15,967 bases of DNA from an uncultured Lachnospiraceae bacterium (GTDB taxonomy: Bacteria > Bacillota > Clostridia > Lachnospirales > Lachnospiraceae): NCBI GenBank assembly GCA_947174615.1, contig CAMWJQ010000034.1, positions 1-15,967 on the forward strand. The letters are read 5' to 3'. This document shows, piece after piece, positions 5,409-11,803 of the stretch. Position 1 is the first letter of the stretch. The number at the start of each line of letters is the position of its first letter. The notes under the pieces are model-generated. The model saw only the letters and a list, made by a program, of their open reading frames with translations. It made no database searches and was not told the origin of the DNA. The translations under genes and the position numbers were made by a program.

Positions 5409-6794
5409 ATGAGTAGCAAAATAGATACAAAAATGCAGGAAAATAAAATGGGCGTGATGCCTGTCAATAAGCTGCTGTTAAATATGTCACTGCCAATGAT
5501 GATTTCTATGCTGGTTCAGGCGCTCTATAATATCGTGGACAGTGTTTTTGTGGCAAAGCTGAGTGAGAATGCACTGACAGCAGTGTCACTTGCGTTTCCA
5601 ATACAGACGCTTTTGATTGCTCTTGGCACAGGAACTGGCGTGGGCGTCAATTCGCTGCTCTCAAAGCAGCTCGGAGAAGGGGATTTGAGGCAGGTGAGCA
5701 AGACTGCCATGAATGGCATCTTTTTGGCAGCAATAAATTTTATCGTGTTTGTGATTGTGGGAATTGTGGGGGTCAGACCCTTTTATGCAAGTCAGCTCAA
5801 GGAGGCAGACCCGGAAATTATGTCGTTTGGAATACAGTACCTTACAATTGTGTGTGTATGTTCGTTTGGTCTGTATACGCAGTTGATATTTGAGAAGCTG
5901 CTGCAGTCTACCGGAAAGACTTTGTACTCTATGATTACACAGGCAGTCGGTGCGGTGATCAATATAATTTTGGATCCGATATTGATTTTTGGGCTTTTCG
6001 GAATGCCAAAGCTTGGTGTGGCAGGAGCGGCGATTGCGACAGTTATTGGGCAGATTGTAGGTGGAACACTGGGAATTTTGTTTAATATCAAAAAAAATAA
6101 GGAGATTACGCTCTTCATCAAAGGTTTTAGACCGGACGGAAAGACGATCGCCAATATTTATAAGGTTGGTGTACCGGCGATCATTATGCAGGCAATTGGT
6201 TCTGTCATGACTTATGGTATGAATATGATACTGATTACTTTTTCATCGACAGCGACTGCCGTGTTTGGCGTTTATTTCAAACTTCAGAGCTTTTTCTTCA
6301 TGCCTGTGTTTGGGCTAAACAATGGACTGATACCGATTGTGGCATACAACTATGGAGCAGGGAAGAGAAGCCGTCTGGTCAAAGCAGTCAAATGCAGTCT
6401 TGTTTATGCGTTTGCGTTGCTATTTGTCGGTTTTATCGTCTTTCAGACGGTGCCCGCAACGCTGCTTGGCATGTTTGAGGCATCCGATGAGATGCTTGCA
6501 ATCGGCGTGCCGGCGCTGCACATTATCGGCATTCATTTTTTGGCAGCATGGTTTTGCATTATTGCCGGTTCTGTCTTTCAGGCGCTAGGAAATGGGGTAT
6601 ACAGCCTTGTGGTATCTGTTGCGAGACAGCTTGTTGTACTGCTGCCGGTGGCGTATCTTCTTGCACAGCTCGGCGGTCTCAATGCAGTGTGGTGGGCATT
6701 TCCCATTGCAGAGACGATGTCGCTGTGCGTGTCAGCGCTCTTTATGATACGGATTCATAAAAAGGTTATCAGCAAAGTGCCTGACAATGATTAA
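5409..6794 (+). CDS. MATE family multidrug/cation exporter, 461 aa
   Basis: A twelve-helix membrane exporter of the MATE superfamily (NorM/DinF/MepA-like), expected to export drugs or metabolites in exchange for Na+ or H+. The N-terminal signature LLLNMSLPMMISMLVQALYN (residues 21-40) followed by VDSVFVAKL is diagnostic, and the repeat half begins near residue 245 with KVGVPAIIMQAIGSV. The PIV/NYGAGKRSR motif in the second half is also typical. The 461-residue length is normal. AAAGGA is some 15 nt before the ATG, with a weaker GAGAG nearer. It has its own terminator on each side, so it is probably monocistronic. The substrate cannot be told from sequence. Confidence 0.92.
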   Translation: MSSKIDTKMQENKMGVMPVNKLLLNMSLPMMISMLVQALYNIVDSVFVAKLSENALTAVSLAFPIQTLLIALGTGTGVGVNSLLSKQLGEGDLRQVSKTAMNGIFLAAINFIVFVIVGIVGVRPFYASQLKEADPEIMSFGIQYLTIVCVCSFGLYTQLIFEKLLQSTGKTLYSMITQAVGAVINIILDPILIFGLFGMPKLGVAGAAIATVIGQIVGGTLGILFNIKKNKEITLFIKGFRPDGKTIANIYKVGVPAIIMQAIGSVMTYGMNMILITFSSTATAVFGVYFKLQSFFFMPVFGLNNGLIPIVAYNYGAGKRSRLVKAVKCSLVYAFALLFVGFIVFQTVPATLLGMFEASDEMLAIGVPALHIIGIHFLAAWFCIIAGSVFQALGNGVYSLVVSVARQLVVLLPVAYLLAQLGGLNAVWWAFPIAETMSLCVSALFMIRIHKKVISKVPDND

Positions 6795-6813
6795 AGATGA
6801 CCACTTACCTTCA

Positions 6814-6860
6814 AAAATGAACCGCTTGGTGTAAAACACTTTACATCGGTGGTTCATTTT
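6814..6860 (+). terminator. Intrinsic terminator after the MATE gene
   Basis: AAAATGAACC (6814-6823) pairs perfectly with GGTTCATTTT (6851-6860). Inside, TGTAAA (6830-6835) pairs with TTTACA (6840-6845) after an internal loop. The T run ends the stem, followed by ATTATC. The A-rich start means it can serve both strands. Confidence 0.8.
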
Positions 6861-6907
6861 ATTATCATATAGAAAAGGTTACGGAAGAATGTTGGGAAGT
6901 GTGGGGC

Positions 6908-7369
6908 ATGAAGATAAAAATCGAAATTGACGAAGCCTTGGAGGAGGATGTGGTGCTGATTCAATGCAGGAGCTTGACAGAGGAAATCAGCGCAGTTCAG
7001 AAGGCGGTAAGTGAAGCGGCAGGATCAATGCAGAAGTTTGTATTTTATAAAGGAAATACAGAGTATTATCTAATGCTGGATGAGATTTTATTTTTTGAGA
7101 CGGATGAAAATGGGATCAGTGCGCACACAAGGACAGATGCATATCAAATAAAATATAAGCTCTATGAGCTGGAAGAGCTTCTCCCGAGATTCTTTATGAG
7201 AGTGTCAAAGTCCACGATTTTAAATACGAATCATATTTATTCTATTAACCGGAACTTGACGGCTTCGAGTGTCGTAGCGTTTCTAAACACGCACAAGCAG
7301 GTTTATGTCTCGAGGTATTACTACAAACTGTTGATCAGCAAATTGGAAGAAAAGAGGTTGCATCTATGA
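6908..7369 (+). CDS. LytTR-type DNA-binding regulator, 153 aa
   Basis: A transcriptional regulator with a C-terminal LytTR domain at about residues 46-148: the FYKGNTEYYLMLDEILFFET strand region, then FMRVSKSTILNTNHIYSI and the closing VYVSRYYYKLL. LytTR proteins bind DNA through a beta-fold, usually at paired direct repeats. There is no receiver domain; the first 45 residues are a short alpha/beta segment (MKIKIEIDEALEED), as in the stand-alone LytTR proteins common in Firmicutes. ATG 6908 is preferred over the in-frame GTG 6899, because GGGAAG sits at useful distance from 6908 and MKIKIEID is the usual beginning of this group. Its stop overlaps the next start (ATGA at 7366-7369), indicating translational coupling to the LiaF-like gene. 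Confidence 0.9.
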   Translation: MKIKIEIDEALEEDVVLIQCRSLTEEISAVQKAVSEAAGSMQKFVFYKGNTEYYLMLDEILFFETDENGISAHTRTDAYQIKYKLYELEELLPRFFMRVSKSTILNTNHIYSINRNLTASSVVAFLNTHKQVYVSRYYYKLLISKLEEKRLHL

Positions 7370-8085
7370 GAGGGAAAAATGTATTTTGGGGAAGCTTTTT
7401 TATCGTGATGGCAGTGATTGTCATTGCAAGTAAAATTGGTGTTTTGCCGGATGTGGGGGTGTTTTCGATTCTGGCATCCGCCATTTTGGCTTGGGTTGTG
7501 GTGGATGGCATTCGTCATAGAAATTTTTATGAAACGATATTTGCCGCTGCGTTTTTGTTTATGATTTATGATGAACCGCTGGGCATAGAAGCTTTGACGC
7601 CGTGGACGATTCTTGTTGCTGCGCTGTTTCTGAGTATTGGTTTTTCTTTCCTGTTTGGCGCAAAAAAAAGGGGAAAGCAAAGTATTGAGATTGACTGGGA
7701 TATTGACAGCACTGGCAGTAAGGGAATTGGAAGCGTCAGCGGACAGTGCAGCAAGTCCCATATCCGCTGTGAGAATAATTTTGGTGAGACGATTCGATAT
7801 ATTAATTCAGACAATTTTAGCAAGGCACGTCTGGAAAATAACTTTGGCGGAATGAAGATTTATTTTGATAACGCTATCATTCAAGGAGAGATGGCTGAGG
7901 TGAAAATTGAGAATAATTTTGGCGGAGTCATCCTCTTTATTCCTAAGGAATGGAATGTAAAAAATGAACTGGAGCACTGCTTTGGCAGTATCAATGAACA
8001 TGGAATGTGTCTGGGTACGAGCAGCGCGACACTGCTGCTGATCGGTGAGACAAATTTTGGGAATATTGAGATACATTATGTGTGA
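7366..8085 (+). CDS. LiaF-like membrane protein (LiaI/LiaF-type TM region plus DUF2154-like domain), 239 aa
   Basis: The N-terminal half has four membrane segments (about residues 7-25, 28-48, 55-71 and 78-98), followed by a basic stop KKRGK. The C-terminal half, roughly 110-239, is a beta-strand-rich domain built from a recurring motif: CENNFGE, LENNFGG, IENNFGG, then weaker EHCFGS and ETNFGN. This architecture matches LiaF/YvqF, which restrains cell-envelope stress signalling in Bacillus (established for that family). Here the partner is a LytTR regulator rather than a LiaSR two-component pair, coupled by a 4-bp overlap. A membrane sensor or anti-activator controlling the LytTR protein is the likely role (inference). 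Confidence 0.82.
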   Translation: MRGKNVFWGSFFIVMAVIVIASKIGVLPDVGVFSILASAILAWVVVDGIRHRNFYETIFAAAFLFMIYDEPLGIEALTPWTILVAALFLSIGFSFLFGAKKRGKQSIEIDWDIDSTGSKGIGSVSGQCSKSHIRCENNFGETIRYINSDNFSKARLENNFGGMKIYFDNAIIQGEMAEVKIENNFGGVILFIPKEWNVKNELEHCFGSINEHGMCLGTSSATLLLIGETNFGNIEIHYV

Positions 8086-8107
8086 TAGCGTCTATTAACT
8101 ATTCGTC

Positions 8108-8164
8108 TAGAAATTTAAAACGACACAATTGTGCGGAACAGGCAGTCCCAGACTTCAATTTCTA
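8108..8164. promoter_or_regulatory. Inverted repeat in the gap before the DUF4097-type gene
   Basis: TAGAAATT (8108-8115) and AATTTCTA (8157-8164) form a perfect 8-bp inverted repeat 41 bp apart. Between them lies the 10-bp palindrome CACAATTGTG (8124-8133). No convincing sigma-A promoter or T-tract terminator is visible in the 122-bp gap. It could be an operator or an mRNA hairpin tuning the downstream gene. Confidence 0.35.
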
Positions 8165-8207
8165 ACAGGATGGGGTACTGGTTTCATGATCAATAAGGAG
8201 GATGACG

Positions 8208-8948
8208 ATGGAAACAAAGATGAAAATAAAAACAAATACATTTGCAGCAGATGAGGTGAATCGTCTGGAGCTTCGGCTTGCTGCGGCTGACGTTGAAATA
8301 AAGGAAGCAGTCGGCAGGGAAATCCGGGTGGAGGCAGAGAATTTGTCTGAGGAGCGGTATCGCTGTGAATTAAGAGATGGAGTGCTTGTCGTACACTATC
8401 AGTTTAAAAACGCACTGATCAATCTGCCGAATCAGCAGACCGTGCACATTACCTTGTATATTCCGTCGGGAATGTTTTTTGAAAGCATTGTGCTTGAAGC
8501 TGGCGCCGGTAAAGTGGGGATGGAGGAGGTTCCTCTTTCATGTCAAAAACTGAATGCCGAAATTGGTGCAGGCAAATGGAAAGCAGCAAGGCTATCTGTA
8601 CAAAAAAGGCTGAGTGTGGAGATTGGCGCAGGAAAAGTGAAGATGAAAGATGTCACAGCGGGCAGCCTGAGCGTGCATTGTGGTGTGGGCGAGAGTGTCT
8701 ATAGAGGGCGTGTCAATGGAGAACTCAAAGTAAGCTGTGGTGTGGGAAGTTGTAAATTCCAACTGGAGAACAAAGAGTGTGATTTTGATTATAAGCTTTC
8801 TTGTGCGCTGGGAAATATTCGACTAAATGGCAATAAATCGGGATGTTTAGGAAATCAGAAAATAAGTTCAAACGGGAAAGTACTGGGAAAAGCAGTGCTG
8901 GAGTGTGGGCTGGGCAGTATAGAACTGGATACTTTATTATCCGAATAA
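8208..8948 (+). CDS. DUF4097-type beta-repeat protein (putative adhesin fold), 246 aa
   Basis: Beta-strand repeats dominate: LEAGAGKV, AEIGAGKW, VEIGAGKV, VHCGVGES, VSCGVGSC, LSCALGNI and LECGLGSI recur about every 20 residues from residue 100 on, as expected for a beta-helix-like or DUF4097 domain. There is no signal peptide or membrane segment, so it is probably cytoplasmic or a soluble partner. The start is 8208: AAGGAGG (8195-8201) would touch an ATG at 8202, whereas ATG 8208 has 6-nt spacing. It follows the LiaF-like gene on the same strand and is closed by a terminator at 9002. DUF4097 proteins commonly sit beside LiaF-like or PspC proteins and envelope regulators. Biochemical role unknown. 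Confidence 0.8.
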   Translation: METKMKIKTNTFAADEVNRLELRLAAADVEIKEAVGREIRVEAENLSEERYRCELRDGVLVVHYQFKNALINLPNQQTVHITLYIPSGMFFESIVLEAGAGKVGMEEVPLSCQKLNAEIGAGKWKAARLSVQKRLSVEIGAGKVKMKDVTAGSLSVHCGVGESVYRGRVNGELKVSCGVGSCKFQLENKECDFDYKLSCALGNIRLNGNKSGCLGNQKISSNGKVLGKAVLECGLGSIELDTLLSE

Positions 8949-9001
8949 CCGCCTAAGAGTCACAGACCCATTGCCCGGAAACGATGCTCTGATTACAATG
9001 G

Positions 9002-9033
9002 AAAAAAATAAGGGTCTCAAAACCCTTATTTTA
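9002..9033. terminator. Bidirectional terminator between the LytTR module and tRNA-Leu
   Basis: An 11-bp stem, 9005-9015 with 9022-9032 (inner part TAAGGGT/ACCCTTA), encloses CTCAAA. The plus strand leaves TTATTTTAT at the end; the minus strand leaves a run of seven T complementary to 9002-9008. It therefore ends both the DUF4097 gene and the tRNA-Leu transcript coming from the other side. Confidence 0.87.
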
Positions 9034-9113
9034 TGCGGATAACAGGACTTGAACCTGCACGGTCGCCCACCAGAACCTAAATCTGGCGCGTCTGCCAATT
9101 CCGCCATATCCGC
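9034..9113 (-). tRNA. tRNA-Leu (anticodon TAG)
   Basis: Read on the minus strand, the acceptor GCGGATA pairs with TATCCGC, discriminator A. The anticodon stem CCAGA/TCTGG holds loop TTTAGGT, giving anticodon TAG for CUN leucine codons. The enlarged variable region (TGGGCGACCGTG) is the class II feature expected for leucine. T arm GTTCAAGTC. No encoded CCA. Confidence 0.94.
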
Positions 9114-9134
9114 ATTTATTAAATATGCTTTTAT

Positions 9135-9163
9135 AGTGTATCAGATAAAAAAATAGAAGTCAA
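9135..9163 (-). promoter_or_regulatory. Sigma-A promoter of tRNA-Leu
   Basis: On the minus strand TTGACT (9163-9158) and TACACT (9140-9135) are 17 bp apart, placing the transcript start about 15 nt before the mature tRNA 5' end at 9113. The monocistronic tRNA then has promoter, gene and terminator within 165 bp. Confidence 0.75.
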
Positions 9164-9189
9164 CTACTTTTTTGATTTTTGATTAGGGT

Positions 9190-9693
9190 TTAAGCTGGGT
9201 CCTCAAAAATTGGCATCGCGGGAGGGTGATACGTAAATATCAAAAATAAGGCGAATAAAATTCCAACGAGACAGCACAGAAGAGGCGTATACCGAAGGAG
9301 CCTGCCGGACAATGCCAGTCTGTAGGAAAGCCAAAATGCGATGAGGATACTCAATATAAAGGTGCCGAGATCCAACACAAAAGAATCTTTCCCAAGGATT
9401 AGTGTGTAGCTGTAGAATAAGAACGGAATGAGAAAAGTTCCGAATAAAATTCCTGCACAGAGTGCGGATGGAACGCTTGGATAACGATTCTTATAGCGAA
9501 ATACGAATACGAATGCGTATAACAGCATTGGGAAAAATAGTAATTTCATATGTTCCCAGATGGATTCATTGATCGGTGTAAAGAATCCGATGATAGAAAC
9601 ATGATTAGACCAGTCATATAAAAAGTGGGCAATCGAGCCTGTTATGATGACAAAAAGAATACCAATTCTCGTATAAGTTTTTAACGGTCTCAT
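9190..9693 (-). CDS. DUF6512-like integral membrane protein, 167 aa
   Basis: About five hydrophobic helices, one starting near residue 10 (IGILFVIITGSIAHFLY) and the last near 140-160. The conserved-looking segments HFLYDWS and FTPINESIWEHMKLLFFP resemble the DUF6512 family of small Clostridia membrane proteins (recognised from memory, no search). Function unknown. Start choice: ATG 9693 has GGAG with 6-nt spacing; an in-frame ATG at 9705 would add MEIF and lies directly after a GCCGCC/GGCGGC hairpin, with an AGGAGG upstream of that hairpin. Either start, or both, may be used. No clear terminator separates it from the tRNA-Leu promoter on the same strand. Confidence 0.75.
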   Translation of the reverse strand: MRPLKTYTRIGILFVIITGSIAHFLYDWSNHVSIIGFFTPINESIWEHMKLLFFPMLLYAFVFVFRYKNRYPSVPSALCAGILFGTFLIPFLFYSYTLILGKDSFVLDLGTFILSILIAFWLSYRLALSGRLLRYTPLLCCLVGILFALFLIFTYHPPAMPIFEDPA

Positions 9694-9705
9694 AAAAATC
9701 TCCAT

Positions 9706-9720
9706 GCCGCCTTTGGCGGC
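9706..9720 (-). promoter_or_regulatory. Hairpin between a strong Shine-Dalgarno and the upstream start codon
   Basis: GCCGCC-TTT-GGCGGC is a perfect 6-bp G/C stem touching the ATG at 9705 of the DUF6512-like gene. On the minus strand AGGAGG (9736-9731) is 25 nt from that ATG when unfolded, but about 10 nt when the hairpin is discounted. Such a layout can bring a distant ribosome binding site to a start codon or set the choice between two starts. Confidence 0.45.
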
Positions 9721-9788
9721 TCTAATAAATTCCTCCTGAATAGTGTGTGCATCTTATCGTCTGTTATGCATCCAGGCACAAAATTTCC

Positions 9789-9817
9789 TTGCCATATCCT
9801 CAAACAAAGTGTAAGAT
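9789..9817 (+). promoter_or_regulatory. Sigma-A promoter of the methionine aminopeptidase gene
   Basis: TTGCCA at 9789 and TAAGAT at 9812 are 17 bp apart, 35 bp before the start codon. It lies in the 146-bp divergent gap with the DUF6512-like gene. Confidence 0.6.
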
Positions 9818-9851
9818 AAAGTAGGAAAAATATTACCGGGAGAAAGCGTTT

Positions 9852-10799
9852 ATGGGAAAAAATATATTAGAGTACAATTTAATGCGCAAAAAGGTGTCCA
9901 AAAAAAATATGTTTGAACTTGAAGTGGAAGAGAAGCTGGGCAGAAATGATAACTGCTGGTGCGGCAGCGGTAAAAAGTACAAGAAATGCCACAATTCTTT
10001 TGATGAGAAGCTGGACGAGTACCGACGCAGGTGCGTGCTGGTGCCGCCGCGGCGCATCATCAAAAATCCTGAACAGATACAGGGGATTCGCGAGAGCGCT
10101 AAGATTAATATAGAAATCTTGAATTATATTGATGAACATATACAGGAGGGAGTTTCGACACAGGAGATTGACGACTGGGTGTGCACGATCACCAAAAAGC
10201 ACAATGCGGCTGCGGCGACACGAAACTATGAAGGATACCCCAAGAGTGTCTGCACCTCTCTCAACAATGTTGTGTGTCATGGGATTCCGTCAAAATATGA
10301 GATTTTAAAGGACGGCGATATCGTCAATGTAGATGCGTCTACAATCTATAAAGGTTATTTTTCTGATTCTTCCAGAATGTATTGTATTGGAAATGTCTCT
10401 GCAGAGAAAAAACGGCTGGTAGAGATTGCCAGACAGAGTCTTGAGGTCGGTCTGCAATATGTACAGCCATGGCGAAAGATTGGGGATATGGGAGCGGCAA
10501 TTCATGAGTTTGCCATGCAGAATGGATATTCGGTTGTCAAGGATATCGGCGGTCATGGGGTTGGTCTGGAATTTCACGAGGATCCGTGGGTTAGCTATGT
10601 ATGTCCCAAGGACACGGGAATGCTGATGGTCCCGGGAATGGTTTTCACAATAGAGCCTATGATTAATATGGGAAAAGACGAGATCTACATCTCAGATGAT
10701 GATGGCTGGACAGTGTACACGGAAGATGGGCTTCCCTCAGCACAGTGGGAGATTCAGGTGCTTGTCACGGAAGAAGGATATGAGATTCTTTCTTATTAA
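9852..10799 (+). CDS. map: Methionine aminopeptidase type I with N-terminal SEC-C zinc motif, 315 aa
   Basis: Removes the initiator methionine from nascent proteins; cytoplasmic, dinuclear metal enzyme. The five metal ligands are in place: Asp161 (NVDAS), Asp172 (FSDSS), His235 (GGHGVG), Glu268 (TIEPM) and Glu300 (AQWEIQ), with the substrate-site histidines His143 (VCHGIP) and His242 (EFHEDPW). Ahead of the catalytic domain, residues 31-47 form a SEC-C motif (NDNCWCGSGKKYKKCH: Cys35, Cys37, Cys46, His47), the zinc knuckle known from SecA, probably for ribosome or nascent-chain contact. Short MAPs have about 250 residues; the 65-residue extension explains the length. GGGAGA is 8 nt before the ATG. 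Many Firmicutes keep a second, short map in the ribosomal protein cluster, so this may be a paralogue. Confidence 0.95.
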   Translation: MGKNILEYNLMRKKVSKKNMFELEVEEKLGRNDNCWCGSGKKYKKCHNSFDEKLDEYRRRCVLVPPRRIIKNPEQIQGIRESAKINIEILNYIDEHIQEGVSTQEIDDWVCTITKKHNAAAATRNYEGYPKSVCTSLNNVVCHGIPSKYEILKDGDIVNVDASTIYKGYFSDSSRMYCIGNVSAEKKRLVEIARQSLEVGLQYVQPWRKIGDMGAAIHEFAMQNGYSVVKDIGGHGVGLEFHEDPWVSYVCPKDTGMLMVPGMVFTIEPMINMGKDEIYISDDDGWTVYTEDGLPSAQWEIQVLVTEEGYEILSY

Positions 10800-10883
10800 A
10801 AGACTTGTCAATATGGCATCCCCCTATTCGATTTGACCCAAAGGTGGGAATGGTATTCAGACAGATGAGAGTGGAGCTGTGAG

Positions 10884-11261
10884 ATGAGGATGTTTTGTAA
10901 AAAAGATTTGATCGTAATGATCGCGGCAGTCATTGCGATTGCAGTGTCTGCCATTGCAGCATCTTTTTACCAGAAAAATGAGGGTGATACGATCCGAATT
11001 ACGATAGATGGCGTGCTTTATGGGGAGTATAGTCTGGCAAAAAATCAGACCGTCACGATGGATGAAAAGCTGGGACATAACAAACTTGTTATAGAAGACG
11101 GCAGTGCCTATATGGCAGAGGCAGACTGTGCGGATAAATACTGCATGGCGTACAAGCCAATTTCAAAAAGTGGTGAGACGATTATCTGCCTGCCGCACAG
11201 GCTGGTTGCGGAGGTGACAGGTGACAAGGATAGCCAACTGCCAGATGTGATTGTACCATAA
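10884..11261 (+). CDS. NusG domain II-containing exported/membrane-anchored protein, 125 aa
   Basis: An N-terminal membrane anchor or signal (residues 8-28, LIVMIAAVIAIAVSAIAASF) is followed by an extracytoplasmic beta domain of the NusG-domain-II type (about 35-112). Cys82, Cys87, Cys102 and His105 (ADCADKYC, IICLPHR) form a conserved-looking cluster that could bind a metal or make disulfides. Despite the domain name, these proteins are not transcription factors. GTGGAG is about 8 nt before the ATG. It is followed after 53 bp by the HepT-like membrane protein; such pairs recur in Clostridia, often near flavin-linked redox genes, so a membrane redox role is suspected but unproven. Confidence 0.85.
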   Translation: MRMFCKKDLIVMIAAVIAIAVSAIAASFYQKNEGDTIRITIDGVLYGEYSLAKNQTVTMDEKLGHNKLVIEDGSAYMAEADCADKYCMAYKPISKSGETIICLPHRLVAEVTGDKDSQLPDVIVP

Positions 11262-11314
11262 CGAGATTCAATAGAATAAAAGGAAAAAAAACTGTGATGA
11301 AGGGAGGCGTGGAG

Positions 11315-11800
11315 ATGACAACAAAAAATGTGGCACACTGCGGTATACTGACAGCGCTGGCAATGATATTTGGATACGTGGAGGCACTGATACCATTTCA
11401 TTTTGGCATACCGGGTGTGAAGCTGGGACTGCCCAATATTATTGTTGTACTTGCACTGTATACGCTTCCGGTATATCAGGCGTTTGTGATACAAGTGGCG
11501 CGCATTGTGCTGGTCTCTTTTTTGTTTGGCAATCTGTCGATGATGCTCTATAGCCTCGCGGGAGGGATGCTTAGTCTTTTGGTGATGGTTCTTTTGAAGA
11601 AAAAAATGTGGCTTTCCATCGCAGGCGTGAGTATGGCAGGCGGTGTAAGCCACAATATCGGGCAGCTGGCAGTAGCAGTTCTTGTGGTGCAGAATCTAAA
11701 AATTGCGTTTTATCTGCCGGCGCTTCTGACTGCAGGTCTTGTCACAGGAGGTCTGATCGGCATGCTTGTGTATAAGGTCAAACCGTTGATTGAAAGGTGA
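11315..11800 (+). CDS. Gx transporter family / heptaprenyl diphosphate synthase component I-like membrane protein, 161 aa
   Basis: A hydrophobic protein of about five helices with the family signature EALIPFHFGIPGVKLGLPN (residues 23-41) and a later GGVSHNIGQL segment. The family (PF07456, Hpre_diP_synt_I) is named for subunit I of heptaprenyl diphosphate synthase, but the fold resembles small S-component-like transporters, so the precise activity is uncertain. ATG 11315 is chosen because AAGGGAGG (11300-11307) lies 7 nt upstream; the in-frame GTG 11294 and ATG 11297 precede that site. It is likely co-transcribed with the NusG-II gene. Its stop is only 3 bp from the stop of the convergent galactanase gene, with no terminator between. 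Confidence 0.85.
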   Translation: MTTKNVAHCGILTALAMIFGYVEALIPFHFGIPGVKLGLPNIIVVLALYTLPVYQAFVIQVARIVLVSFLFGNLSMMLYSLAGGMLSLLVMVLLKKKMWLSIAGVSMAGGVSHNIGQLAVAVLVVQNLKIAFYLPALLTAGLVTGGLIGMLVYKVKPLIER

Positions 11801-11803
11801 GTT

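Noticed and set aside
11108..11653. 181-residue minus-strand frame opposite the NusG-II and HepT-like genes
   Set aside because: Antisense to two well-supported genes, very rich in His/Cys/Lys, no domain recognised.
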